From Streptomyces sp. NBC_00554 (GTDB lineage Bacteria; Actinomycetota; Actinomycetes; Streptomycetales; Streptomycetaceae): DNA of 64,000 nucleotides. Below, one piece after another: positions 34,593-43,244 of this stretch. The notes below the pieces were generated by a model, which saw only the letters and a list, made by a program, of their open reading frames with translations, made no database searches and was not told the origin of the DNA. Position 1 is the first letter of the stretch; each line of letters begins with the position of its first letter. The translations under genes were made by a program, and so were the position numbers. The DNA lies in assembly GCF_041431135.1 (NCBI RefSeq), contig NZ_CP107799.1, positions 806,001 through 870,000 of the forward strand, in the 5' to 3' direction.

Positions 34593-35843
34593 GTGGCTTC
34601 CCCACGCCTGCTCCGAAGATGCCTCTTTGCCGCTCTCTCCGCATTACTCGTCGCGTCTGCCGCCATCGCTCCCGCTCAGGCGGGTCCCGCGGCCGCCGAT
34701 GACGTGACCGCCGCGGCCGTGGTGTTCCAGGACACCTTCGACGGCTCCGGCGGATGGGCCGTGGATCCCAACAAGTGGCAGATCGAGACCGGCGACAACG
34801 TCAACAACCACGAGCGGCAGATGTACACGGCCGGCGCCAACAACGCGGCGCTGGACGGCCAGGGCCACCTGGTCATCACCGCTCGTAAGGACAATCCGGC
34901 CAACTACCAGTGCTGGTACGGAAGGTGCGAGTACACCTCGGCCCGGCTGAACACCGCCGGCAAGTTCACCGCCCAGTACGGCCGTGTCGAGGCCACCCTG
35001 AAGGTTCCGCGCGGGCAGGGCATGTGGCCCGCGTTCTGGATGCTCGGCAACGACATCGGTTCGGTCGGCTGGCCCGCGTCGGGTGAGATCGACGTCATGG
35101 AGAACGTCGGCTACGAGCCGTCGACCATCCACGGCACGATCCACGGACCGGGATACTCCGGCTCGGCCGGCATCGGCGCCGGGTACACCCTGCCGAACGG
35201 CCAGCAGTTCGCGGACGGTTTCCACACCTTCGCGGTCGACTGGGCGCCGAACTCAATCAAGTGGTCGGTCGACGGCATCGTCTACCAGACGCGCACGCCC
35301 GCCGATGTGGGCGGCAACGCATGGGTGTTCAACAAGCCGTTCTACCTGATCCTCAACCTCGCGGTCGGCGGCTACTGGCCCGGCGACCCGAACAGCTCCA
35401 CCGTCTTCCCGCAGTACCTCGTCGTCGATGAGGTGAAGGTGACGACGGGCACCACCTCGGGCACCGGGGTCCCGATCAGGGGCCTCGCGGGCAAGTGCGT
35501 GGACGTGGCCGGGGCCAGCTCGGCCAACGGCGCCGCCGTACAGCTCTACGACTGCAACTCGAGCGCCGCCCAGCAGTGGACGGTCGGCTCGGACGGCACG
35601 ATCCGCGCCCTCGGCAAGTGCCTCGATGTCACGAGCGGCGGCACCGCGGACGGCTCGACCGTGCAGCTCTACGACTGCAACGGGAGTGCCGCCCAGCAAT
35701 GGGTCGTCAGTTCGGCCAATGACATCGTGAACCCCCAGGCCAACAAGTGCCTGGACGTCACGGGCAGCAACTCGGCCAATGCCACACGTCTGCAGATCTG
35801 GACGTGCACCGGTGCGGCCAACCAGAAGTGGACGGTTGGCTGA
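34593..35843 (+). CDS. Secreted GH16 beta-glucanase with ricin-type lectin domain
   Basis: 416-residue exported enzyme. Signal peptide: RRCLFAALSALLVASAAIAPAQA. The GH16 catalytic domain (about 45-285) has the nucleophile/acid-base motif SGEIDVMENVG (ExDxxE) and GQGMWPAFWMLG, typical of endo-beta-1,3-glucanases (laminarinases). A C-terminal ricin-B/CBM13 trefoil (about 290-416) has three QxW-type repeats (CNSSAAQQWTVG, CNGSAAQQWVV, CTGAANQKWTVG) for polysaccharide binding. GTG 34593 has GGGAG upstream. Regulation: a TGGTCCGGACCA palindrome and a ROK-like element lie at the promoter. A 17-base-pair terminator follows. Confidence 0.93.
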   Translation: MASPRLLRRCLFAALSALLVASAAIAPAQAGPAAADDVTAAAVVFQDTFDGSGGWAVDPNKWQIETGDNVNNHERQMYTAGANNAALDGQGHLVITARKDNPANYQCWYGRCEYTSARLNTAGKFTAQYGRVEATLKVPRGQGMWPAFWMLGNDIGSVGWPASGEIDVMENVGYEPSTIHGTIHGPGYSGSAGIGAGYTLPNGQQFADGFHTFAVDWAPNSIKWSVDGIVYQTRTPADVGGNAWVFNKPFYLILNLAVGGYWPGDPNSSTVFPQYLVVDEVKVTTGTTSGTGVPIRGLAGKCVDVAGASSANGAAVQLYDCNSSAAQQWTVGSDGTIRALGKCLDVTSGGTADGSTVQLYDCNGSAAQQWVVSSANDIVNPQANKCLDVTGSNSANATRLQIWTCTGAANQKWTVG

Positions 35844-35865
35844 CAGACCGCCCCGGGCGGGCAGG

Positions 35866-35908
35866 CGGAGGGTCCGGCAGGGTTGCCCCTGCCGGACCCT
35901 CCGTGTTT
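35866..35908. terminator. Strong intrinsic terminator after the GH16 gene
   Basis: CGGAGGGTCCGGCAGGG (35866-35882) pairs perfectly with CCCTGCCGGACCCTCCG (35887-35903) around TTGC and is followed by TGTTT. It lies between convergent genes. Confidence 0.85.
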
Positions 35909-35918
35909 CACCCCTCCC

Positions 35919-36296
35919 TCAGCAGCTCATGGCCCATGTGTGCGAGTCGCCGCGGTCGTTGGCGACGCCGTTGTAGCCGACCTCCTCGCCCGGGGTGAGG
36001 CAGATGGTCATGGCACCGCCCTGGTAGGCGTCTTCGTAGACCTTGACGTGATCCTTGACGCCCGGTCCCGAGATGCCGTGGTTGGCCCACGAGGAGTCCG
36101 TGTCGGCGATCCAGCTCTCCCACCAGCCGTCGTCCCCGGACCAGTTGGCTCGCTGACCGTCGAAGTTGGCGTTCTCCCAGACGCAGAAGTTGCCGCTGGG
36201 ACAGTCCGCCGCGCCGGAGGGTGTGGCAAGGGCCAGTCCGCCCCCGAGGGCGAGGAGGGCGGCTGCTGCTGCGGTGGCGAGACGCTTGGCGATCAT
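35919..36296 (-). CDS. Secreted peptidase inhibitor I36-like protein
   Basis: 125-residue exported protein, third gene of an operon. The signal peptide is AKRLATAAAAALLALGGGLALATPSGAA. The mature part (CPSGNFCVWENANFDGQRANWSG, GVKDHVKVYEDAYQGGAMTICLTPGEEVG) has the Cys and aromatic pattern of the streptomycete I36/SMPI-type beta-gamma-crystallin-like inhibitors. Its ATG overlaps the stop of the lipoprotein gene (ATGA). Target protease unknown; a structural or signalling role is possible. Confidence 0.82.
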   Translation of the reverse strand: MIAKRLATAAAAALLALGGGLALATPSGAADCPSGNFCVWENANFDGQRANWSGDDGWWESWIADTDSSWANHGISGPGVKDHVKVYEDAYQGGAMTICLTPGEEVGYNGVANDRGDSHTWAMSC

Positions 36297-37024
36297 GAAG
36301 AGGTGTTGCCTTTCTTTTCGGTTACCCGGACGGTCCGCTCGGCGTACAGGGCCGCCGCGCGGTGCAGCGCGCGGGTGCGCAACTGCGTGTAGGTGGTCAA
36401 CTGCTCGCGCCGTTCGGCGCGTACCTGGGCCAGCAGGGCCGGTTCCAGGCGGGCACGGAGCCGGGCGAGGCCGCTCTCGCGGGCGCAGCGCGCGGAGACG
36501 GCGGTGTCGGGGCGCTTGGGCCGGGGCCCGTTCGCCGGGGTGACGCAGCGGGTCCAACGGGCCGACGCGGCACCGTAGTCGGGGTCGCGTTTCATACGCT
36601 GCTGGGCCTCGGCGCGCAGGTTGTTCACCACGACCCTGGTGCGGAACCAGCGGCGCTGGTCCCCGTACAGCTCACGTTGCGCGGCGGCGAGGCAGCCGTC
36701 GGTGTGGGCGGTGACGGTGTAGCCGGTGGCGAGGGTGACGGAGAGTTCGGGGCGGCCGCGGCCGAAGAGGGCGTCCTGGAGTCGGCGGTCCTCCTGGCCG
36801 GACGGGCGCTCGTGGGCCGAGGCGTGCCGTACGGACAGCCCCTGGCGGGCCAGACACTCGTCCACGAGCACCCGTTGGGCCGTGTCGATGAGGTCGTCCT
36901 GGGCGCGTTCGGTGGTGGGCAGCGCGGGGGTGCCTCGCTCGGCGGACGGCGTGGCGCACCCGGCGAGCGCCAGCGTCGCCAGCACCGCGAGTGCGGTGGC
37001 GCGCAGCGTGCTGTGCGGTCGCAC
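36293..37024 (-). CDS. Lipoprotein between two I36-like genes
   Basis: 243-residue predicted lipoprotein: signal TLRATALAVLATLALAGC with lipobox LALAGC near residue 23. The mature part is helical and Arg-rich (ARLRARLEPALLAQVRAERREQLTTYTQLRTRALHRAAALY), with LVDECLARQGLSV and DGCLAAAQRELYGD. I do not recognise a family. It begins with GTG three bases after the stop of the upstream I36-like gene and overlaps the downstream one, so the three are translated together and may act as a surface complex. Confidence 0.75.
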   Translation of the reverse strand: MRPHSTLRATALAVLATLALAGCATPSAERGTPALPTTERAQDDLIDTAQRVLVDECLARQGLSVRHASAHERPSGQEDRRLQDALFGRGRPELSVTLATGYTVTAHTDGCLAAAQRELYGDQRRWFRTRVVVNNLRAEAQQRMKRDPDYGAASARWTRCVTPANGPRPKRPDTAVSARCARESGLARLRARLEPALLAQVRAERREQLTTYTQLRTRALHRAAALYAERTVRVTEKKGNTSS

Positions 37025-37027
37025 GGG

Positions 37028-37441
37028 TCAGCCGACCTCGCAGTTCATCGTGGTGTCGGCGACGCCGTCGAGCCGGGCGCCCCAGGGCCAGTTGTCGGCG
37101 AGGTCGTGGGCGCGGATCAGCCGGTAGTAGCAGGTGCCGCGGCCCCAGTCGATGGCGTACACGGCGGAATCCGCGCTGGAGCGGAAGGAGGCGGCCTTGT
37201 CGTGGAGGAACTCCGGGACGTCCATATAGCCGGGCGGTGTGTAGCACCAGGACGATCCGTGTTGCCCCGCGCCGGTCCAGAAGCAGACGTCCCCGGCCTG
37301 CGGAGCGCCGAGGGCGGTCACGGGTGCGGCTCCGGCGGCTGTCGAGGGGACGGCACCGGCCGCGGTCGCCGTGGCGGCGCCGCCCAGCAGAGCGGTGGCG
37401 GCGAGGGCGGCGGCTGCGGGCATGGCGAAGCCACGGAACAT
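37028..37441 (-). CDS. Secreted I36-like small protein
   Basis: 137-residue exported protein, first in the three-gene operon. Signal peptide: FRGFAMPAAAALAATALLGGAATATA. Mature region: GDVCFWTGAGQHGSSWCYTPPGYMDVPEFLHDKAASFRSSADSAVYAIDWGRGTCYYRLI, with four Cys and the fold pattern of I36/beta-gamma-crystallin proteins. It is distinct in sequence from the third gene's product, so they are not a recent duplication. ATG 37441 has AGGAG five bases upstream. Confidence 0.8.
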   Translation of the reverse strand: MFRGFAMPAAAALAATALLGGAATATAAGAVPSTAAGAAPVTALGAPQAGDVCFWTGAGQHGSSWCYTPPGYMDVPEFLHDKAASFRSSADSAVYAIDWGRGTCYYRLIRAHDLADNWPWGARLDGVADTTMNCEVG

Positions 37442-37654
37442 GGAGACTCCTGGTGGGAGGAAGCGACGCCGGGGCGGGTCCTGACCACCGGCAGGATCAA
37501 CGTGCCCTCGTGAGAACGGGCGCATGCGCGGTTCCCGCCGAATGATGATCTTTGGTGGAGTGCGGGGTCATTCGTCCCATTCGCAGCTCACACCGGCGCG
37601 AAACCCGCAGGTCCGCGCGCTCCCCGGACGCCGGCCCGGACGCCCCGGCCGGTC

Positions 37655-37891
37655 CTAGTGCGGCATCCAAGTCAGCTTGTCGCCGCCCACCCAGCGCACC
37701 ACGTCCGGGTCGTCGAGATCGTGCACCGTGATGCCGTAGGCCGCGGCCGTTGTCAGTACGTCGGTGAGCGCCCTCGCCTGGCCCACCACTTCGCCGTCGA
37801 TCTCCATGATCCGGAACGGCGGCGTCCCCGGCTGTACCCCGAGCACCATGATCCGCGGGTAGGACAGGTGTGGGCTCGCGATTTCGGTCAT
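37655..37891 (-). CDS. Small hypothetical protein
   Basis: 78-residue soluble protein with SHLSYPRI-type start (ASPHLSYPRIMVLGVQPGTPPFRIMEIDGEVVG) and ARALTDVLTTAAAYGITVHDLDDPDVVRWVGGDKLTWM. The pattern, a beta hairpin and then a helix, recurs in short Streptomyces proteins of unknown role. No strong ribosome site precedes ATG 37891. Divergent from the PHP gene. Confidence 0.65.
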   Translation of the reverse strand: MTEIASPHLSYPRIMVLGVQPGTPPFRIMEIDGEVVGQARALTDVLTTAAAYGITVHDLDDPDVVRWVGGDKLTWMPH

Positions 37892-38004
37892 GAGTCGAGC
37901 GTAGAACGGTTCCCCCCGGTCAGCGCTCCCGCTTCCCGGCGGCGGTGACCATCCGCCGTGCGGGGCGGCGGCGGCTGGGCAAGGCTTGGAGGAGGGAGGT
38001 GCCC

Positions 38005-39042
38005 ATGGATCCCGTCGAGGCGCTGGACCGGATCGCGTTCCTGCTGGAGCGGGACCAGGCCCCCACCTATCGCGTACGTGCCTTCCGCACCGCCGAGGCC
38101 GTGCTGGCCGCGCTGCCCGAGGGCGAGGTGGAAGAGCGCGTGGCCGCCGGGTCACTGGAGTCGCTCAAGGGCGTCGGACCCAAGACGGCGCAGGTCGTGC
38201 GGGAGGCGCTGGCCGGTCAGGTGCCCGGCTATCTGGAGAAGCTCGAGCAGGCGGCCGGGGCGCCGCTCGCCCAGGGGGGTGAGGGGCTGCGGGCGCTGCT
38301 GCGTGGCGACTGCCATCTGCACTCCGACTGGTCGGACGGCGGCAGCCCGATCGAGGAGATGGGCAGGACCGCGGCGCGGCTCGGGCACGACTGGGCGGTG
38401 CTCACGGACCACTCGCCGCGGCTGACCGTGGCGCGCGGGCTGTCTCCGGACCGTCTGCGCGAGCAGTTGGCGGTGGTCGCGGAACTCAACCGGCGGTGGG
38501 CGCCGTTCCGGCTGCTCACCGGCATCGAGTGCGACATCCTCGACGACGGGTCGCTCGATCAGGAGCCGGAGTTGCTGGAGCGGCTCGATGTCGTGGTGGT
38601 GTCCGTGCACTCCAAGCTGCGCATGGACGCGAGGCCGATGACCCGCCGTATGGTCGCCGCCGTACGCAATCCGCTGGCGGACGTGCTCGGGCACTGCACG
38701 GGCCGCCTGATCACCGGGCGCGGACGGCCCGAGTCGGAGTTCGACGCGGACGCGGTCTTCGGGGCCTGCGCGGAGTCCGGCACCGCCGTGGAGATCAACA
38801 GCCGCCCCGAACGGCTCGACCCGCCGCGCCGGCTGCTGCGCCGGGCGGTCGACGCGGGCGTGCTGTTCTCCGTGGACACCGACGCGCACGCTCCGGGCCA
38901 GCTCGACTGGCAGATCCACGGCTGCGCGCGGGCCGAGGAGTGCGGGGTGCCGGCGGAGCGAGTGATCACCACGTGGACGGCGGACGAGCTGCTGTCCTGG
39001 ACCAGGGACCGGACGACCCCGGCTCGCGTGAGCGGTGCCTGA
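38005..39042 (+). CDS. PHP domain phosphoesterase with helix-hairpin-helix (PolX C-terminal-like)
   Basis: 345-residue protein: N-terminal helix-hairpin-helix (LESLKGVGPKTAQVVREAL, residues 52-75) and a C-terminal PHP domain with metal ligands in GDCHLHSDWSDG (about 115), VLTDHSPR, GIECDIL, VSVHSKL, LGHCTGR, and VDTDAHAPGQLD. It matches the exonuclease part of PolX without the polymerase; likely a metal-dependent phosphoesterase acting on DNA ends or phosphate esters. ATG 38005 has GGAGGGAGG upstream. Stand-alone gene. Confidence 0.9.
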   Translation: MDPVEALDRIAFLLERDQAPTYRVRAFRTAEAVLAALPEGEVEERVAAGSLESLKGVGPKTAQVVREALAGQVPGYLEKLEQAAGAPLAQGGEGLRALLRGDCHLHSDWSDGGSPIEEMGRTAARLGHDWAVLTDHSPRLTVARGLSPDRLREQLAVVAELNRRWAPFRLLTGIECDILDDGSLDQEPELLERLDVVVVSVHSKLRMDARPMTRRMVAAVRNPLADVLGHCTGRLITGRGRPESEFDADAVFGACAESGTAVEINSRPERLDPPRRLLRRAVDAGVLFSVDTDAHAPGQLDWQIHGCARAEECGVPAERVITTWTADELLSWTRDRTTPARVSGA

Positions 39043-39385
39043 CGTCCGCCACCGCACGCCCACTCCCCGCATGACCACGGTGTACCCGCCGTGACACACG
39101 TCACCGGGTCCGTCCCCCTCCCCGGGAACACCTACCGGTAGTTCCCCGTTGAACAAACTGTGGGTGCGGATGGAACAGTGTCCCCGGGCCTAACCCTTCG
39201 CCCACAGGGAAGATCGTTCGGCTGAAGCCCTGTGGAGCCCCCGCCGAGAGGCGACCGCCGTCCGTGCCCACCACTGACGACCCCGACCGTGATTCCCCCG
39301 TCCGGTCGGGGTCTTTCCCATGCCCTCACCCGGGGGCGAGTGTCCCCTTGACTTCGAGTGCTCTCCAATTCGTAGCGTTCCGGGC
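39043..39385. other. Intergenic region with an intrinsic terminator
   Basis: No gene supported. GACCCCGACCG (39279-39289) pairs with CGGTCGGGGTC (39303-39313) and is followed by TTT, a good plus-strand terminator that lies 240 bases after the PHP stop, unusually far. CTACCGGTAG near 39131 is a short palindrome. Confidence 0.6.
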
Positions 39386-40345
39386 ATGACCACTGCACAG
39401 CACAAGATCGGTTCCGGTTTCGGCGCCCGGAGCACCGCCGACGAAGTCCTTCAGGGCATCGACCTCTCCGGAAAGCTCGCGATCGTCACGGGCGGGTACT
39501 CGGGCCTGGGCCTGGAGACGACGCGCGCACTCACCAAGGCGGGCGCCCGTGTCGTCGTTCCCGCGCGGCGCCCCGACGCCGCCCGTGCGGCGGTGGACGG
39601 CATCGAGGGTGTCGAGGTGGACGAGCTCGACCTCGGCGACCTCGACAGCGTCCGCGCCTTCGCCGAGCGCTTCCTCGCCTCTGGCCGCACCGTCGACATC
39701 GTCATCAACAACGCCGGGATCATGGCGTGCCCCGAGACCCGTGTCGGACCCGGCTGGGAAGCCCAGTTCGCCACCAACCACCTCGGCCACTACGCGCTCG
39801 TCAACCGGCTCTGGCCGGCGATCGCACCCGGCGGGGCGCGCGTCGTCTCCGTGTCCTCGGGCGGCCACCACAACTCGGCGATCCGCTGGGACGACCCGCA
39901 CTGGAAGACCGGCTACGACAAGTGGCAGGCGTACGGGCAGGCGAAGACGGCGAACGTGCTGTTCGCCGTCCAGCTCGACCGCCTCGGTCAGGAGTCCGGC
40001 GTACGGGCCTTCTCCCTGCATCCCGGCGGTATCCTCACGCCGCTCCAGCGTCACCTTGCCAAGGAGGAGATGGTGGAGCGCGGCTGGATCGACGAGGACG
40101 GCAAGCTGGTGAACCCCGACGCCTTCAAAACGCCGGAGCAGGGCGCGGCCACTCAGGTGTGGGCCGCGACCTCGCCTCAACTGGCCGGTATGGGCGGGGT
40201 GTACTGCGAGGACTGCGACATCGCCGAGCCCGCTCCGGCGGACGGCGAGCGGACCGGCGTACAGGCCTATGCGATCGACCCCGAGCAGGCCGCACGACTG
40301 TGGGAGCTGTCGGCGGAGCTGACCGGGGTGAACGCGTTCGCGTGA
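39386..40345 (+). CDS. Short-chain dehydrogenase/reductase
   Basis: 319-residue SDR of the retinol-dehydrogenase/WWOX-like type. Cofactor site LAIVTGGYSGLGLET, structural IVINNAGIMACPE, catalytic Ser in VSVSSGGHHNS and catalytic YGQAK. An extra C-terminal region (AATQVWAATSPQLAGMGGVYCEDCDIAEP) is common in this subgroup. ATG 39386 matches homologue starts; there is no strong ribosome site and the transcript may be near-leaderless. Substrate unknown. Confidence 0.9.
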   Translation: MTTAQHKIGSGFGARSTADEVLQGIDLSGKLAIVTGGYSGLGLETTRALTKAGARVVVPARRPDAARAAVDGIEGVEVDELDLGDLDSVRAFAERFLASGRTVDIVINNAGIMACPETRVGPGWEAQFATNHLGHYALVNRLWPAIAPGGARVVSVSSGGHHNSAIRWDDPHWKTGYDKWQAYGQAKTANVLFAVQLDRLGQESGVRAFSLHPGGILTPLQRHLAKEEMVERGWIDEDGKLVNPDAFKTPEQGAATQVWAATSPQLAGMGGVYCEDCDIAEPAPADGERTGVQAYAIDPEQAARLWELSAELTGVNAFA

Positions 40346-40389
40346 CGTTCGTACGGCGTCAGCCGAACGCCTGTCGCCTGCGTACGGCG

Positions 40390-41223
40390 TCAGGCGCGGG
40401 CCATGAACTCCCTCAGGTCCGCGGTCAGTTGCCCGGCGTGCGTGGCGAACAGGCCGTGGCCCGCGTTCTCGTAGACCTTGAGCGTGCTGTCGGGCAGCAG
40501 CTCCGCCGCCCGGCGGCCGGTCAGTTCCAGGGGCGCCGAGGTGTCGTGCGTGCCGTGCACGACGAGGACGGGCAGGCCGAGTTTGGGCAGTTCGGGGGCC
40601 ACGTCCAGGGTGGCCACCAGGTTGCCCAGGGCTGCACAGGCGCGCGCGGTCGCTCCGAGGCAACGGTCGACCATCGACCGCACGTACGCGGCGGAGAGTT
40701 CGTTGCCGGGGAGGTCCAGGGCGAAGAAGGCGCGGGCGCCGTCCGCGAAGAAAGCGGCCCGGTCGCGCCGGAAGGTCTCGTTGCCCGCCCTGATGAGGTC
40801 CGGGTCGACGCCGCCCGGGTGGTCCGCCGACCGGACGATCCCCGGCACCATGCCGGCGACCAGCATCACCCCGGCCACCCGGTCGACGCCGTGCCGGGTC
40901 AGGCAGCGCACGACTTCGGCGGTGCCCAGGGAATGGCCGACCAGCGTCACGTCGCGGAGGTCGAGGTGCCGCAGCAGCCCGTCGAGATCGTCGGCCAGGC
41001 TGTCGAGGCCGAAGCCGCCCCAGACGTCGTCGGACCGCCCGTGCCCCCGCCGGTCGAGCCCGACGCACCGGTACCCCTCCTCGGCGAGCGGCAGCATCTG
41101 GTACTCCCACATCTCCGTGCCGAAGTACGAGCTGTTGACGAACACGACCACCGGTCCCCCGGCCGGACCGTAGTCGACGAAGTGCAGCCGGGCGCCATCG
41201 ACGGGGCTCTCGAAGTACGGCAT
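40390..41223 (-). CDS. Alpha/beta hydrolase
   Basis: 277-residue alpha/beta-hydrolase of the haloperoxidase/esterase type. Features: VVVFVNSSYFGTEMW (oxyanion side), nucleophile elbow LVGHSLGTAEVV, acid in VHGTHDTSAPLE and the final His in YENAGHGLFATHA. ATG 41223 has GGGAGG upstream. Convergent with the SDR. No specific substrate can be assigned. Confidence 0.9.
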   Translation of the reverse strand: MPYFESPVDGARLHFVDYGPAGGPVVVFVNSSYFGTEMWEYQMLPLAEEGYRCVGLDRRGHGRSDDVWGGFGLDSLADDLDGLLRHLDLRDVTLVGHSLGTAEVVRCLTRHGVDRVAGVMLVAGMVPGIVRSADHPGGVDPDLIRAGNETFRRDRAAFFADGARAFFALDLPGNELSAAYVRSMVDRCLGATARACAALGNLVATLDVAPELPKLGLPVLVVHGTHDTSAPLELTGRRAAELLPDSTLKVYENAGHGLFATHAGQLTADLREFMARA

Positions 41224-41346
41224 GGGAAACCTCCCGGAATCCGGTGTCGGGCGAGTCGAGTGGGTACGCCCTTCATGGTTCCGGGAGCTCCCGGCCGGGT
41301 CGATTACCTCTCGGGTCATGCCGCCCGTGAGAGCTCCCCGTCGAGG

Positions 41347-41589
41347 TCAGCCCGAGGACTCGCCGGGCTCGGGATCCTCGGGGTGGACGGTGTCCGAGCG
41401 CGGAGCGCCGCTTCTGCCCGTGCCCGCCTCGTCCGTGTCGGGGACGTCCGTGCCGGGCCCGGCGTCGCCGGGATCCGCCGAGGGAGCCGGGTCCCAGGGG
41501 TCCTCGCCATCCTGGACCTGCTGGTCCGGCATGTCCCGCGGGACCGGGTCGGTGTTCTCGCCGGGGCTCTCCGGCCGGTATGCAGTCAT
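41347..41589 (-). CDS. Small acidic disordered protein
   Basis: 80-residue, strongly acidic, Pro/Gly/Asp-rich protein (DPVPRDMPDQQVQDGEDPWDPAPSAD and similar), with no predicted fold or membrane segment. Codon bias supports coding. ATG 41589 is used; ATG 41604 is in frame. Function unknown. Confidence 0.55.
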   Translation of the reverse strand: MTAYRPESPGENTDPVPRDMPDQQVQDGEDPWDPAPSADPGDAGPGTDVPDTDEAGTGRSGAPRSDTVHPEDPEPGESSG

Positions 41590-41734
41590 GTCGCACCCAA
41601 TCATCAGCAGGTCGGCGCGGCCGGCACGCCCGGGCCGGGCCGTTGCCGACACGGCCCGCACACACCGCCGCCGGGCCGTTTCCGGCCCGGCGCGAGTACC
41701 TCGGCAGTGGGTGGCGAAACCGTTCTGCAGAGGA

Positions 41735-43042
41735 TCAGTGCGGTGCGCGGTCCTCCAGCGCCGTGCGCCAGGCCGGAGAGGGGCCCTCGCCGACCGGTTC
41801 GGCCCGTCGGCCGCCGCGGGCGAAGAAGTCGGCGAGGGGCAGGATCGCGGCACCGACGGTGACCGCGTCCGGGCCCAGCTTGCCCAGGTCGATGGAGACA
41901 CGCTCGGCCGGATAGCGCAGGGCGTACGAGGACGCGTACCGGCGTACGGCGGGCAGGAAGCGGGAGCCGAGCTGGAGGCCCGCCCAGCCGCCGATGAGGA
42001 TGCGCTCGGGCTGGAAGAGGTTGATCAGGTCGGACAGGCCTGCGCCCAGGTACTCGGCGGTCTCCTCAAGAACGGCGAGCGCCACGGCGTCGGGCTCGGT
42101 GTGCGGGGCACCCTGGGCGTCCTCGGGCGGGTAGGCGGCCGCGAGCATCGCGGTCAGCGCCGTCTCCTCGTCGACGCCCTCCGGCGGGCGCCCGCCCTCC
42201 TCGCGCCAGCGTTCCAGGAGCGCCTCCGCCCCCGCGTACGCCTCCAGGCAGCCCAGGGCGCCGCAACGGCAGCGGCGCCCCCTGACCCGTACGGTCAGAT
42301 GCCCCCATTCGACGGCCCTGCCGTACTCCACGTCCTCCGTGACGAGGCACGCGCCGACGCCGGAGCCGAAGAGGACCACGACCGCGTTGGTGGCGCCGCG
42401 GCCGGCGCCGAACCACATCTCGGCCTGGCCGAGGGTGCGGGCGCCATTGTCGGCGAAGAACGGGACGGTGGCGGGGAGTTCGCAGGTCTGGCGGAGCAGG
42501 GATTCGAGCGGGACGGCGTCCCAGCCGATCGTCTGGCCGTGCACCACCGCGCCGAGTCCGGGGGTACGGGCCACTATGCCGGGGACTCCGATGCCGACGC
42601 CGAGGAGCTGCTCCGGGGCGATGTCCGTCTCCGCCAGGACCTCGGCGATGCCGTCGCGGATGTGGCCGACGATGACCTCGACGTCGTAGCCCTGCTGCTC
42701 CAACGGGCGTTCGGTGCGGGCGAGTTCGGTGAGTGTGAGGTCGAAGAGCTCGACGCGCACGCGGGTTTCACCGACGTCCACGCCGATCATGTGGCCGCTG
42801 GCGGGCGCCACCCGCAGCAGGGTGCGCGGGCGGCCGCCGTCGGAGTCGACGCTGCCGGCCTCCTCGACCAGACCGTCGGCGACCAGTTCCGCGACCACGT
42901 TGCTGATGGAACCGGAACTCAGTCCGGTGGCCGGACCCAGTTCGTAGCGGCTCATCGGCCCGTCGAAATACAACCGTTGCAGTACAGCGGTTCGATTGCC
43001 CCGCCGCAGGTCACGGACTGTCCGCCCGTTCCGCCCCGTCAT
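41735..43042 (-). CDS. ROK family transcriptional regulator
   Basis: 435-residue ROK repressor: N-terminal winged helix (residues 10-75, YELGPATGLSSGSISNVVAELVADGLVEEAG) and a sugar-kinase-like domain with GHMIGVDVGETRVRVELFD, GIGVPGIV, the zinc motif CRCGALGCLEAYAG and PERILIGGWAG. ROK repressors are usually released by sugars or sugar phosphates. It is divergent from the ABC sugar transporter-GH1 operon and probably controls it, binding the AT-rich CTTAAC...TTAAG region near 43115-43137. That element recurs at the GH16 promoter. Confidence 0.92.
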   Translation of the reverse strand: MTGRNGRTVRDLRRGNRTAVLQRLYFDGPMSRYELGPATGLSSGSISNVVAELVADGLVEEAGSVDSDGGRPRTLLRVAPASGHMIGVDVGETRVRVELFDLTLTELARTERPLEQQGYDVEVIVGHIRDGIAEVLAETDIAPEQLLGVGIGVPGIVARTPGLGAVVHGQTIGWDAVPLESLLRQTCELPATVPFFADNGARTLGQAEMWFGAGRGATNAVVVLFGSGVGACLVTEDVEYGRAVEWGHLTVRVRGRRCRCGALGCLEAYAGAEALLERWREEGGRPPEGVDEETALTAMLAAAYPPEDAQGAPHTEPDAVALAVLEETAEYLGAGLSDLINLFQPERILIGGWAGLQLGSRFLPAVRRYASSYALRYPAERVSIDLGKLGPDAVTVGAAILPLADFFARGGRRAEPVGEGPSPAWRTALEDRAPH

Positions 43043-43092
43043 GTGGCTCCCCTCCGGTTCGCCCGACTTGAAAGATACAGCTGTGCGATCCC

Positions 43093-43140
43093 TTGACGCG
43101 ACTTTCTTCCGAGTCTTAACTCACATCCTAAATTAAGTCG
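43093..43140 (+). promoter_or_regulatory. ABC/GH1 operon promoter with ROK-like element
   Basis: TTGACG (43093-43098) and TTAACT (43116-43121) are 17 bases apart. The downstream element CTCACATCCTAAATTAAG (43120-43137), with flanking CTTAA and TTAAG half-sites, matches the GH16 promoter element at 15 of 18 bases and is the likely ROK operator. Confidence 0.6.
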
Positions 43141-43244
43141 TGAGGGGCGTTCGAGAAGTGAACACTCGCAAGGGACGTACGCGGGGTGCCTGTACATGCC
43201 GCGGACGCCGTCATGACTCTCCTTCGGAAAGGGACGCCTGAGCC

